Position numbers and translations under genes: made by a program. This document shows positions 13,601 through 25,700 of a DNA stretch of 64,000 nucleotides, piece after piece. The notes under the pieces are model-generated. The model saw only the letters and a program-made list of their open reading frames with translations. It did not search any database and was not told the origin of the DNA. Within the stretch, counting starts at the first letter, position 1. The number at the start of each line of letters is the position of its first letter. This stretch comes from Gordius sp. MW1 (lineage: Eukaryota; Nematomorpha; Gordioida; Gordea; Gordiidae), in the NCBI GenBank assembly GCA_964036665.1, contig OZ038528.1, positions 22,493,245 to 22,557,244 on the forward strand. The letters run 5' to 3'.

Positions 13601-15041
13601 TGTTGTGGGATTTGGAATGTGGACAATTGCAAAAAGTTACCAAAGATTGTGCTAAAAATCGTATCGTATTTCGTCGCGTCTTAAATTACGCTGTAAATCT
13701 TGTGAAACCTTTTAAAATTATTATTTTTGGGTTTCATAGTGGGATTATTGAATTTTTCTTAACTACGTGTTATTTTCTTGTTTGTGCCATAAGACATTGC
13801 AAATGACTGCTATTAATGATAATAAGATGATCGCTTATAATATTTCGTTGTTAATATGACTTGCATAATGCTTACTGACCCGTATATTAAACAGTTAAGG
13901 TCAAACCTTTTTAGACGCAAATTAATAAAGAGTCATAATCTTGCATTATAATCAATTAATAGTTTATATTAAAAAAAATTAATTTTAGTTCACTTGTCTT
14001 TAGTATTCAGTATTATGGATTCTTTTCTTGTGTGGAGTATATGTTTTCAGTAAGGTGTTATTTGTTTAGTGCCATGGGCGTAGCCAAGGTAGAAGGGGCA
14101 GGAAGGGGCGGGTGCCACCATCTAAATCCAAAAATTCATTAAAATTATGACGAATATTTCAAAAAATGATCATTTTGCCCCTCCCTAAGTTATTGCCTCC
14201 CTCTAATCCCAATGCTGGCTACGCCCATGTCTAGTGCTCTTCAGTTCGGCCTTCGTCTCGGGCTTTTTATAGTTTGTTTAGAAAAGGTCACTCATTGTAT
14301 TTTTAAAAATTAACTTGTGATCACTATGCTACTTAAATTGCTATGCAATTTATAACTCATATTTCGTTTTAACAAGTTTTGGAGACCTTCGCACAATGAA
14401 TACAAGGCTAGGAAAGCGGCCAAATCTATCGCTTTAAATAACATCTACCACACTCTCACCAATATTAGCCTGCTCAAAGGTAAATATAAATATCGTATTG
14501 TATTATAGCATCTCGTAGCGTTGCAAAAACGGCAGGGTTTTGTTTGGTCGACCTTTCGTTCAACTAAGACTAACTAACGGTAGACTCTGATTTGTTTTTC
14601 AAATTTCGACTAAGCTCAATGGTCGACTCAGAAAAATTGGCCAAAAAATCTTTGGCCTGTTTATGATTAGTCGCCCAACACCAAAGGCCGAATTACAACA
14701 CTAGTAACCTGTATCCATGGACTTATATTATAATAAGTGACGAAAAGTTGATTTTTGCAACGAAATTTATTAAATAACTGGAGCAGCCATCGCACTCGTA
14801 CAGTAAACTTTACAAGTTATGAAAGAAAAAGTGATGAGAACATTAAGAGTAATTATTATCTTCCCTTAGCTAAGTTCAATATCTAATTTTTGCAATGTTA
14901 ATACATGCGTCAAACATGGAAATATAAAATAAATGAATTTTTGATTTTAAAAATAATTTTAACATTTTATTACAAAATATTTTAGGACAATCCCTCAAAT
15001 CAATCGACCACCCGTCAGGAATATATTCTATAATATTGTGA
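4611..15041 (+). CDS. Gene A: unrecognised protein of about 522 residues, nine exons
   Basis: Exons 4611-4732, 5317-5414, 6391-6627, 7231-7680, 8495-8647, 9390-9527, 13472-13692, 14377-14479 and 14986-15041. Every junction has AG/GT borders and the phases agree. The exons sum to 1,578 bases (526 codons including stop TGA at 15039). The first ATG is at 4620, but the exon is open through its acceptor and has no signal peptide, so a 5' exon is probably missing. The N-terminal third has many cysteines (NSECLG, YGC, RCYKCH, HLCDS, SCANK, HACLS). Several N-glycosylation-type sites (NITI, NVTS, NISLL) would fit a secreted or membrane protein, but I recognise no domain. The donor of exon 4 is the weakest: I used GTTATA because it gives the right phase; a GTAAAA 29 bases on would not fit the next exon. 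An AATAAA lies at 15195. Introns carry a mariner and MITEs. Confidence 0.72.
9734..9940. repeat. GTTGTAAAAACGG-type MITE
   Basis: Starts near TAGTCTTGTGAAAGCGGC and ends near GCCGTTTTTACTACTACA. It carries the TTTTGTTTGGTCGGCC and GGTCGACCAAACAAAA inverted words. It lies in the gene A intron that also holds the mariner. Diverged, non-coding. Confidence 0.7.
10949..12232 (+). mobile_element. mariner DNA transposon (about 1.28 kb)
   Basis: Ends are inverted repeats: left GGTTGAGGAGAAAGTTCGGT from 10951, right the complement of GGTTGAGGAAAAAGTTCGTA ending at about 12230, next to TA dinucleotides as expected for the Tc1/mariner target. The only gene is a transposase (see next entry). The element sits in the gene A intron between exons 6 and 7. 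The TIRs differ at a few positions and the transposase carries indels, so it is probably no longer active. Confidence 0.9.
11119..12157 (+). pseudogene. mariner transposase with frameshifts
   Basis: Cut-and-paste transposase of the mariner family with a D,D34D catalytic triad: TGDEKW, then LLHDNARPH, then SPDLAPTDYHLF with 34 residues between the last two aspartates. The N-terminal helix-turn-helix region reads MEYPNHKNI. The frame then slips by two bases and is restored about 100 bases later near GVSVEST; in the slipped frame the expected RGQNAAETARDIC is still legible. Near the C-terminus another one-base slip hides the usual ending (KLVKRWEEVVNS, stop at 12155). An ORF of 362 codons survives from 11065 to 12153, but its first and last parts are not the family sequence. 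Subfamily not assigned with confidence; it is not irritans-like. Confidence 0.88.
13252..13390 (+). repeat. Dispersed repeat related to 2140-2270
   Basis: Shares TCCGTCCTAT, GTGGAAACTT and GACTTTTATTTTGATTCGCA-like words with the copy at 2140-2270. It lies in the gene A intron just before exon 7. No coding content. Confidence 0.5.
14073..14229. repeat. CATGGGCG-type MITE with 8-base target duplication
   Basis: Starts CATGGGCGTAGCC and ends GGCTACGCCCATG, an exact 13-base inverted repeat. It is flanked by TTTAGTGC (14065-14072) and TCTAGTGC (14230-14237), which match at 7 of 8 positions. The 8-base duplication points to hAT-type mobilisation (established for that superfamily). In the gene A intron between exons 7 and 8. 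Confidence 0.85.
14516..14703. repeat. GTTGTAAAAACGG-type MITE
   Basis: Starts TAGCGTTGCAAAAACGGC and ends AATTACAACACTAG with GGTCGACC and GTCGACT words inside. It lies in the last intron of gene A. Confidence 0.65.
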
Positions 15042-16457
15042 TATTTTTTGAATGGCCCATACTTCTTAATGTGATAGCAAATTTGTAGTATCAGCACATC
15101 TAAATATTTCGTCGCTATACACGCTTATAATTAATATGTGTTATCCGAAAGTACCATTTAAAGTGGTATTTAAATGTGTATTTATATGAAGTTTAATAAA
15201 CTCATGCATTTCTATATTTTAAAATTGACTTCTTATTATTTAATTTAAAATATATTTGTTATTTCTCTTTTTTAATAACGTTTTTTAACGCAATTATAAA
15301 AAAACTTGAAATTTTGGTTTTAGTACCACCTTATCTAATTTGTTTGAATTATAATATTTGGCTTTTATTTAACTATTTACAAAACACATATTTTAGCGCC
15401 AGAAAAAGTTGTTCCTTCCTATTTACAATTAAATTTTTTTTATAAACAATACAATTGGCAGATCGTGACTCATTGGCCTTAATTAAAAAAGTATAATTTG
15501 CACTAAAGCTGGGCAGCCAAGATTTAAATAACACACCAATATAGATTTCCCCTCATCATTTATGAAAGTCTTAAATTAAAAACTTCTCACGATATCTAAC
15601 ACCAATAAACATGTAAAGCTTTCTATCGTTATTAATTTTTAACCCGTATTATAATTTCCTAAAGGTGAAATTTTTAAACTCAACACAAGTACTTGTTTAG
15701 TTTATTTTGTAAAATTCAACATTTATAATTCTAATATTGTATAATATCTTAAAAGTATGCTTTGTGTGCAGCTAAAATATCTTCTTTTCAAATTAACAAT
15801 GACGTAAATTGTATTATGTAACATTTGAATCGTGATTAACAATTATATCGTAAGGCTAAAACACTAAATTTTGGGAAATAAATAACAGTGACACGAATAG
15901 GAACAATGCTAATAGGGAGAGAAGCAATATTATTTTATTGTTAATAATAGAATATCGTAGGTGTTCGATTTCTCTAGAGAATTGAGCTTGATACCTAAGC
16001 GTAATAAAAGATAAACAAAATCAGGTTTTAAAACAGTGTAATTGCATCATGGTATTAATAGAATAGAGCAAGAATGAAGAGCCGATGGGATTGAGAAAAT
16101 TAGTATATACGGGGTGTGTTCATATAACGGATGCCAATATGTACAATTCAAAAAAAGTTATATGCATTACATAAGGTCCCGTAGATGGTAAAAAGCATAG
16201 TATGTATGTATCCAGGACACCAAAAGTTAAATCAGAAGGTTAATTCCAATGGTTAAAATATGTGCTTCTTCTCTTTCACCGTTGGAACTTGCATACTTGA
16301 TGTTTGAAAGTAAAACATGTCATGCAAAACGTTAATTACAATAGGCAACATAAGGAAGAACGTGAAAGCACACAACATGAGTTAGTTATTATACGAAATG
16401 TGAACACTTTAAATCGTGGTTAGTAAACAAAACGAGCAAACCAATATCAAATTAAAA
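15042..16457. other. Intergenic gap between convergent genes A and B
   Basis: Gene A (plus) ends at 15041 and gene B (minus) at 16458, so this stretch holds both 3' ends. A plus-strand AATAAA at 15195-15200 suits gene A. A minus-strand AATAAA at about 15934-15939 is a candidate for gene B, giving a 3' UTR of about 0.5 kb. Nothing else is evident. Confidence 0.5.
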
Positions 16458-16719
16458 TTACCTTTGGGTAGGTCTTTCATCATCGTAATGATAAGGGCTA
16501 GTGACTGTAGTGGATGTTCCTAAATCTTTAACGCCACCTTCATAAGATCTATAAATGATATCGTTTGCCGGCAAACCTTCTTGCTTGACTTTGACTAAGT
16601 ATTTGTTGTACTCTTCATTGATTGGGAAATCGCCTTTGTTCTTATCCGTATTGTAATAATAGTTGTTAGGGTCGTCAGTTGTGTGGCCAGATAAAAGGTC
16701 GAATAACCAAAACCCTTTT
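16458..16719 (-). CDS. Gene B exon 25 (3' coding exon)
   Basis: About 87 codons. Opens K-GFWLFDLLSGHTTDD, is rich in Y/N/D, and ends DDERPTQR. The final AGG-TAA is a stop that also looks like a donor (AG-GTAATT), so one or more further 3' exons are not excluded. The phase-2 entry matches exon 24 across a 76-base intron (16720-16795). Confidence 0.75.
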
Positions 16720-19700
16720 CTGCGTCAACAATGATATAGTTATATACGTTTGGAAATTATTAAATTCAGAAAATATCAAAAATCAGTTTATCTACTTTTT
16801 TCGTTGAATGTCTCCTTTATGTTCTTCCGCCTTCATCAGATCAATTTCGGCCTGAGTTGGATTCATCAAAACGGAGCTAGTGGAAGTTGGATATTGAGAA
16901 GTGTCTGCGTCCTCATATTGACGCTTGTTGTAGAAGGAAGGCGATTCAACAGAACTATCTCCAGAGTGTTCAGCAGATCCGTTATAATCTCGATCTTCGG
17001 TTTCGTAGCCAGTATCTCCTTTAGTTATATGCCTTGCTCTTATAGGCTTGGCAGCCATATCTATCAATTGATCATGATCAATGTCGGAATCTTGTTTATC
17101 GGAAAACTGATCGAATAAAAACGACGACCTAGCTTTACTCCCTCTGTCACTTTTGTATTCATCTCTTTTATGATCAAAAGAGTCCGATTCGATCGCTTGA
17201 GGAGGCCCATCATCTTTACCGATCAGCATTTTTTTACCACCCGTTGCTGAAATATTGCCCAAAGTTTGTTCTTTATCAGAAGAAGCAGATTTATATTTTA
17301 CGAATGATTGCGCATTTGAGACAACACTATCATTAATGGTAGCGATATTATCGGATGAACTAGGTGGCGGCTGAGATGCGTGCGAGGAAGCCATATACAT
17401 CGAGCCAGAGTGTATTATATCATCAACGGTAGCGTTATCGGAGGGTCGTAACTCAGACTTATGCTTAGGCTGGGAATCAAAGGGGGACGGAACGGTGTAA
17501 CGACTTACATATTTAGGGTCCCGACTACTGAACTCGACGGATGAAGGAACAGTTGTGCTGTCTATAGAGCTTGACGCGAAGGCAGTAGACATTGATTGCT
17601 GCTCGGTGCTTAGAGGAGTTGTAGGTAATGTGCTTTCCTCCTCGATACGTTTTTTCTTCAACTTATCATCTTTGCTCTCAAACATTTTTTTGCCTTTAGT
17701 TAAAATTTGCGAAAATGAATTTTTCTTTTTCACTTTTTTCTGTTTATCCCCCAAATCTATTCGATCTTCTGTCAAACCTTTAGGTAAGCCTGCGTCATTT
17801 CCTTTATCATCACTTGAAGATTTTAAAGCTCCAACAGCAGCTACGCCAACTGCGGATGCACCACCTACAACACCCCCTAATATCGGTTTAATGCTTTCTT
17901 TACTCTTTTCCCCTGTTTGATTTACATCCCGCTTTAACCGCTGAAAAGCGTCTTCACTACCGAGATTTGGGCTTACAACCTCGTAGGAGCCAGTAACATC
18001 TTCGTCATCCGGAGTGGTCGATGAATCAAAGTGAACATTTTTTTCGAGACTAATATCTTTCTTTGACGTGTCGGTGCCAGACGTAAAATAGCTAGGTGAC
18101 ATATGTTTGAGATTGGCCGCAGTCGACATGGCATTAGCGTTAGCAGTGTTTGCAGCTATTCTGGAAATTTCAAATTTACTATCGTCTACAATATTTTCGG
18201 CATACTCTTTACCTTTCAAATCTAGTTTATTAGATTTAAATGGCGAAGAAGTTCCATAAGTGGTAGTGGTACCAGATAATGGAGTCGTGCTACTAGTCGA
18301 CTGCTCCATTTGTTTGCTAATGCCTCCTGAGCCAAATAAGGATTTGAAATTGTCCTTTATTCCTTTAATTTTTGTGGAGCCTTTGTCACTGGTTGGTTTA
18401 TCACTTTGATCCGCGTTACTAACTATGGGTGGTTTAAAATTAAGACTATCTTGAACGAGACTATTCCTTGATGTGTTTATCAAGCCCGTTGCGATTTCGT
18501 AATCGGCTTCGGTTGTATCAATTTTGGATATAGAAGATGGGGTGGAAGTTTTAATTAAATTTGTTATGGTTGTCGATGTAGGTGATTTATCACTGGAGAC
18601 AGTCAAAGGTGTTTTAAATGATGGATCCTCGTCTGCGTACTTGTAATGATCTTCTAATTTATGAGGGTGAGGTCCGTTGCATGGACAAGATCTATGTAAA
18701 GATGGTTCGATTACATCTTCACTTATAGGCTTACGCCCTTCATATTCATCGCGTAGAGGTGTTTGTTGTGAAGAAGTGACGTAACTTTCTGTCTTAGGTT
18801 TACTTGAACTTAATTTATACGATGTGGGCTTTGATAGTGATGCATTGGTAAATGAGCCATGTGTATAATTACCAGCTTGGTTTTTCAACTGTCGAGCTTC
18901 TTCCGGCTTCAAATCTTCGTAAAAGCGTGAATCTTGCAGTCCAATATCTTTGTTTAAGGAAGACCCACTAGCGACTTCGTAAGGAAACTTTCCATCGGCT
19001 GATAGTTCTGGTTTTTTCCACTCGCCAATATGATCTTGATCAGACTTTATACTGCTTAAATTTTTATTTACTGGAAGCAAAGTGTCAACACCTTTGCCTT
19101 TTATAAATGAGGAATTAGGCCCTTCCTCGTCGTAGGCCGCAACGTTTTTCATTGCATCAGATGTCTTTGCTAGTTGCAATTCATCCCCACCCAAAATTTT
19201 ATATTTTTTATCTGAATCTTGGGCTATTCGCTCATTGGCATTTTCTCTAAAAATTGAATCCTGCATGTAAGGATCTTTAACTTTATCATATGATTGACCC
19301 GATGCATCATAATATTTAAACTTCCCGTAGTCTAATAAATCTGAGGGCTTTAATGGTGTAAATGTGTCTTTAGAATTAACAGAAGTCGCCAATCTTTCAC
19401 TCGTCATTTTTTCTGGTCCTAATACCAAATCAGGGACGGCAGATGATTTAGCTATCGTCATTTTGGGTACAGTAGTTGTTTTGTAGAACGAATCGTCGTC
19501 TGTCAATGGTATTACAGTCGTTTTGGGGGTAATTAATGTTCCACCTATGTCTGAACTACTTTTTTTGCCTTCTTTGTCAAGGGAAAAGGAATCACGTAGT
19601 TTGGAAAGAAATTTTTTAGATTTCTTCTCACCCTTTCGTTTGATATCACCGCTCTCAGGCACTACCGCTTCTTCCTGAGCTTTAGTCGCTTTAGGGTATT

Positions 19701-22700
19701 CAATCACGGCTTCTTGTTGGGGAGTTGGAGCCAAAATTAAAGCTTCGGATTGCTTGGTTGAAACATATTTGTCTTGCCCAGCAAAAGATTGTGGTACTGA
19801 CTTGGACACTTCGATGGTGGGTGAAAAATTTTTGCCATATTGATCTTCCTGTTCAGGATACTTTTCAGTTTTTACGAATGTTGGAGTAACTCCGATTTTG
19901 CTGTCGATGGGTTGTCTCTCGCCTAAACAATAAGCATATAATTAAATTCATTTATACTTAATAAAGCTACTTGCTAAAGAGATACCGGAATATGATTGAT
20001 GGGTATATTCTTTATAAAGATTAGGGTCATCATCAGAAGATATAGTTTTCAAATCTCTTGTCTTGGTTGACAAGAATTCATCAGGGGCACGTCGTCCTTG
20101 ACTCCATTCAGACACATAAGCACCACTTATTCCAGTTTCTGGAGAATCAAATTTTTTAGACGATTGATCCGCTTTGGAAGTTGCAAAAGAATCGTATGGT
20201 CTAAATGTTATGTCATTTTTGTCCTTTTGAGACACTGGAATTTTATTTGGAACTGATTCCTTTATAACGTCGCTATCTTTCCCCACGGGTATTTCACTTT
20301 TCGAAGAAACGTAGTTTCCCTCACGATCTTTCTCGGCATCTTTATCGCTTTTAAACCAGTTAGGAAGTGTCCAACCACTTTTAGACGATTCCGACGTTTT
20401 TATACTTTCACTTTTCACCGGACCATCGGGCAAATAAGATGATCTCACTTCCCCTTTCTGGTCGAGTCGGTAATAATCTTTATTCTGAATGTTGTCATCG
20501 ACAAAAGTTTTTCCTTGAAAATCTTTTTCATCCCCATTCACCTCCCCCTTGTAGGCCGGATACTTCGATGAGGTGTTGGTGATAAAATCGGTAGTGGAAG
20601 TCCGGCCATTACTAAAATCCTGTCTATATGGTTGTCGATTGGTTTGGTATTCAGAATAATAATCCCCGCTGGTTGGAGCTAGGCTGACACTAACTATGTA
20701 AAAGAAGTGTGGTTAAAAATGAGGTTAGTGGCATTTACATAGCTAAAATTATCTCCGAATTAGACCTAGCCACTTATTTTGACGAATCTGGCCGGTACCA
20801 ACGTAATTGGAAAACTTTAATATTTCTGTCAATTATTTTATATATGACAATGATCCATACAAAAAATCATATTTAATGATTATTTAAGTAATGAACCATT
20901 AATAGTACATATAATTCGAACAACATCGCCATATATAGCCAAAAATAATAACTGGATCTCTCATGCTCAGCCCGGCTAAATTTTACACATACCTGCCGAT
21001 GGGCCTCCTTTATATGATTGACTATAGTAATCATCGTCAGCCAAACCCGGGCGGACTGCTATTCCAGTTTCATATCGACTACCACTAGTGCCCGTCGTTG
21101 TTCGTGGAGTAGAGCTCGACTTAAAGAAAGAAGAAACGGAGGTAGTGCGTGGTCGCTGTTCATCTTCAGGTAGGTATTTGAGGTTAGGAAATGCGGAATC
21201 GGGATCATTGAATTTTCCGGCCAACACTAATTTGTAAAAATCCGTGGACACCCCAAAATCATCCGTGTAACTAACAGGGGTCGTATCTTGGCGCTTATCA
21301 ACTACTATAAAATGCGGATAACCTATCACATCCCCATGGCTCGCTCTAGCTCTAGTCGGAGATACGCTTCTCGTGTGAGTTCTTATAAAATCCTTGTGAG
21401 CTTGAGATGATCCTCGCCTTACCAATCCAGGTTCCCTATCGTAAGATCCTCGATTGTCTAATTAAAGTATATAGCATCAATTTTAAAATTTATCCTTTTT
21501 TAATCATATTTTATTTAGTAAATGTTATTAAAAGTTTTTTTTAATTCCATAAATTAAATATTATTTAAAAACGCTAAGGATTTTATAAATGTGCGAAAAA
21601 TGGTAAATAAGCAGGATGTTGGAAACCTAACGTGAAATAAGATAAGCAACGGATATTATTTAATTTATTTGGACTTGCAAAAATAGTAGTGTGTTATACA
21701 TTCTAATCTATAAGGGCGAAACTCGGAAAATATTTAATGTGTGTATCAATTATTAAATTAAAGTTAATATCCAAGCTTCGTTTGATAGAAATAACATGAT
21801 GGTTCCAATAAAAGTCCTTGAAATATTTCAGGATATAGTACTCTTAGATTGATGCTCATGGGCGTAGCCAGTGGGTGGCTGGGAGGGGCGGCTGCCCCCC
21901 TCTGAATCCAAAAATTCATTAAATTTAAATATTATCATGGCTAAATAAATCATTATGCCCCCCTCTTTATCTAATCTACGCCCATGTTGATGCTAATAGA
22001 TGAATTACTAATTAATCGCAGGCTGGTATCTTGGTTAGAGGGATATGGTTTGACAGAGGGTCCATTATAAGAATCAGTATAGTAAGGCCTCGTTGGTGTC
22101 CGGACTAAATCATCCCCAAAACGAGAAGAATTTGTGGAGTAATGTGAGGAGTCTCCTGTATAATTGGAATTCCTAACGCTCGAAGGAGTTGCATAGTAAT
22201 CAGTAACCGGAACCGCTACCTTTTTATCATATTTCGTTCTTGTATCTCGATCATCTGTTTATAAAAGAGGTATTATGATGAATTTATACAGTTTAACTCG
22301 AGGTAAATATGGAAATATAAATACTATTAAATTAATAGATCCATTCAATGTATCAAACATATTAAGATCACGCCATGGGCTTAGCCAAGGGCCTCTAAAT
22401 TAAAAAATTTGTTGCAATTTATTAAGATTATGACTATAATTTCAGAAAAAAATTTCTCATCCTTAAATCATTATTGCCCCCCCCCCTCTAATTCCAATGC
22501 TGGCTACGCCCATGGGTCACGCACATATAAAACACTTAGGTGGTAACATTTAAGTCATAAAACTCAATATAAAAAGCATGATAAAAAAGATGAACCAAGC
22601 CAAAAAATAAAGTTAGCCAGGGTACGAATTTATTAAATGGTAATTTTGCGGAAACTAAAATTCATAAAATTCCTAAACCTATATTTCTTAGTTCTGGTGA

Positions 22701-25700
22701 TCCTTGGCTTGTCTTACCTCCTATCACGTTCACTGATCCCGATCCATCAATTAAATCACTGTTTGGATATCTTGTTCCACTTCCTCCTGCTTGATTATCT
22801 ATGTATTTATGTCAGAGTTAACTTTCAAATAAATTAAAAAATAGGTGTTCAAAAATTCAATTATAATGGAAATGAGGTTGAGTGTAAAATAACTGCTAAC
22901 CAGATAATATTCGAGATCTATCTCCATGAGTGTCGATAAAAGGACTATACCCGGACTGCGGATATGAACCGGCAGGCCTACTTCCACTTTCACGCGTATC
23001 TATGTTTCGATCTAGAATGTTTTTAAGTTGATTGTAATTGTTTTAATCAAACTTAGACAAAAATAAAAAAATGTATAGTTTACCTATTCTAGCTAATTGA
23101 GGAGAACCTTGATCATGAGCTAGAACATTAATGGATGAACCTCCTCGGCCTGTATCGTAAGTTGCCCCCCGGTCTGAATTAATTATAAAACATTATTTAA
23201 AGGAGCTATTGAGCTTTAAAGACGCATCTTTATGTTTATACCGTAGATGAGCAAAGCCAATATTCGATTTAATGTTTAAAAATCCGTACTACGTCATGAA
23301 GAAGTTGGGGAGAGGCTTTAATGGTTTATAATAAGAATTTTTTATAAAAATTGCTAAGAAAAAATTAATTTATTAGGAGAGGGCTTCTGTCCTTGCCCGC
23401 AACTCCCTGGCAAACCGTGGTAGGACCACGTTATAGAATTTGCAATAAATTATTCAATTTTTAATAGTTCTTACATGTCGCTTGTGGTCTATTTCCTCCA
23501 ACAATTGGCCTTGAATAATAGTCGTCGTCAGGATTGAAGTGCCTTGATCTATCCTCGACGTTGCGGGCTGAGGGTTGCTCTTATATGTTACAAAATTAGA
23601 ATATTACAAATACGTGACAGTAATCAAATGAAAGTTAACCCATAAATTGCATAGCAATTAATATTAAGTAATACTTAGTGAAATAAAATAGCCAAATATA
23701 CCTATTCTTCCCAATTGTGGAGACCCCTGGCCGGGGTGTAAAACATTCACCGAAGGACCCATGTAACTTGCACCATACAAATACCGTGGGTCCTGTTTTG
23801 CCAACTCAGTCGCTTGAAACAAAACAAAAAAATTAAGTTAATTTTTAAATTTGGTAGAAGCAATTATAATCGCAAAATTTAATTTCAAATCATTTTTGGA
23901 ATCCTGGGTTCTTCGAAAAGAGGAAGATGAAGACATATTACTCATATAATGCTTTTTAATAATATTATTATTATATAATTGTTGTATTCAATATTATGTT
24001 TAAAACTAACTTTATCTCTCAAAAATATTATTTTAATAAATCATTATTCAATACACGCCATATATAAAATCTTCAATAAGCATACCTCTTCCCATATTTT
24101 CTGGCGATCGGTCGATTGTACTTCGATTTTTGTAACCGCCGCCACTTTCAACGCTCTTTTGCGAATCACGAGAATGGTCTCGAGATTTAGGTTTGATAGG
24201 ATATTTCAAGGGAAAATTACCGAAATCATCATATTTCGGGTGGTAAAATTGTGGGGCTACCCCCAACTTTTGAGGATAAGCCATATTTCCTTCAATGTTT
24301 GGATCGTAAGTCGAAGCATCCGCATTAGCTGAACCCGCAAGCCCGGTTCCCAAAGGATTTCCTATAATAACATCATCACGCTGAGAACCGATTGTTTGCC
24401 TTGGATAATCACCACTAATTCCTGCCGCATAACCCGTAGCCGGCAGGTTAGAAGGATATTGGTTTTTACCATCGGTATAAGCATATTTATCGTAGTTAGT
24501 GGCTGGAGGAATATATTGTTGACCTCGGGTAGATATATTCTGCGAGTAAGGGTAACGTTGATCCGTGGATTGTGAATAAGTGTCCGAAGGATATCGTTTG
24601 TTGAGTTGAAGATTTTCAGCCGCTCCCACGATGGGTTTTACGTCAGATCCCGTACCTGGATGATATTCTCGATAGTAATCGCCCTGACTCTGGGACGGGT
24701 AGGAGTCCCCAGATGAACTGAAAGGTGCCTTGATTTTATGTTTAATGTCATCGAAAGAATCGGTTATTTTGTCTTTCAAGGATTCCCTGCCTAGATGTGG
24801 TGATTTACCGACATTACCGCTATCCGATGCGTGTGTGACTTTAGGGCTGTCACCGTGTTTAAAAAAACCAACGACCTTATCTTTTATACTTCCACGCCCT
24901 GGAGAACCATAAGCAAACGGCTCATTGACATCATCTTTAGAAATATTAGAAGTATGTTGATCATGTTTGTTATACGTATCACGAGGCATTGTAGTACTTC
25001 CTTCATCATCTTTATGTCCGGTCATTTTGTCCTTTAAGTCGTGCCACCCCTCTGTTATTTTTTCCTTAATCGATTCCCTACGTGGCCTAAAACTTTCTCC
25101 TTCGGGGTAATCGCTCCGTTCATTCTTAGGGGAACGGCCAGCAACATAGCCTCCCCCGGCTAAAGTAGCTCCGGTAACTCCTGCAGCCACGTAAGGTGCC
25201 GCTCCCGAATTTCTATCTATGCCTGTCCCATCTTTTGAGTGAGCGTTAATATATTCACCGGTTGGGTGATTACCATCTCTGACGATTTTATCGTGCCCAT
25301 GAGTGCCACTTGTAAAGGGACCCATTATTTTGTCTTCGATTTGATCAAACGTATCGTTAAATTTATCTTTCAACGAGCGACGCGGTTTGGGGGTGAGTTG
25401 CTGGGTCGATGTAATCGGCTGATCCCCCGCATATACATTAACGTCTCGATTCGAAGTTGGTGCTACATAGTTGTTTCTACCCTGATTAGGGTCAGCGCCG
25501 CCTCGAGACCAAGTGGAATTATAAGTGCCAACGGGTGTGTCGTAATCTCGAGAAAGATATGCATTAGGTGTTGTAGTAGCATTAACGCTGTCATTCGTAT
25601 AGCTAGATGGTTCGTGAGCATCCCGGTATAGACGGTTAGGAGGTTGCACGCCTTGACCTTGATCCCATTCGGAAAACAGTTTGTTATCGTTGGGGTCGTG

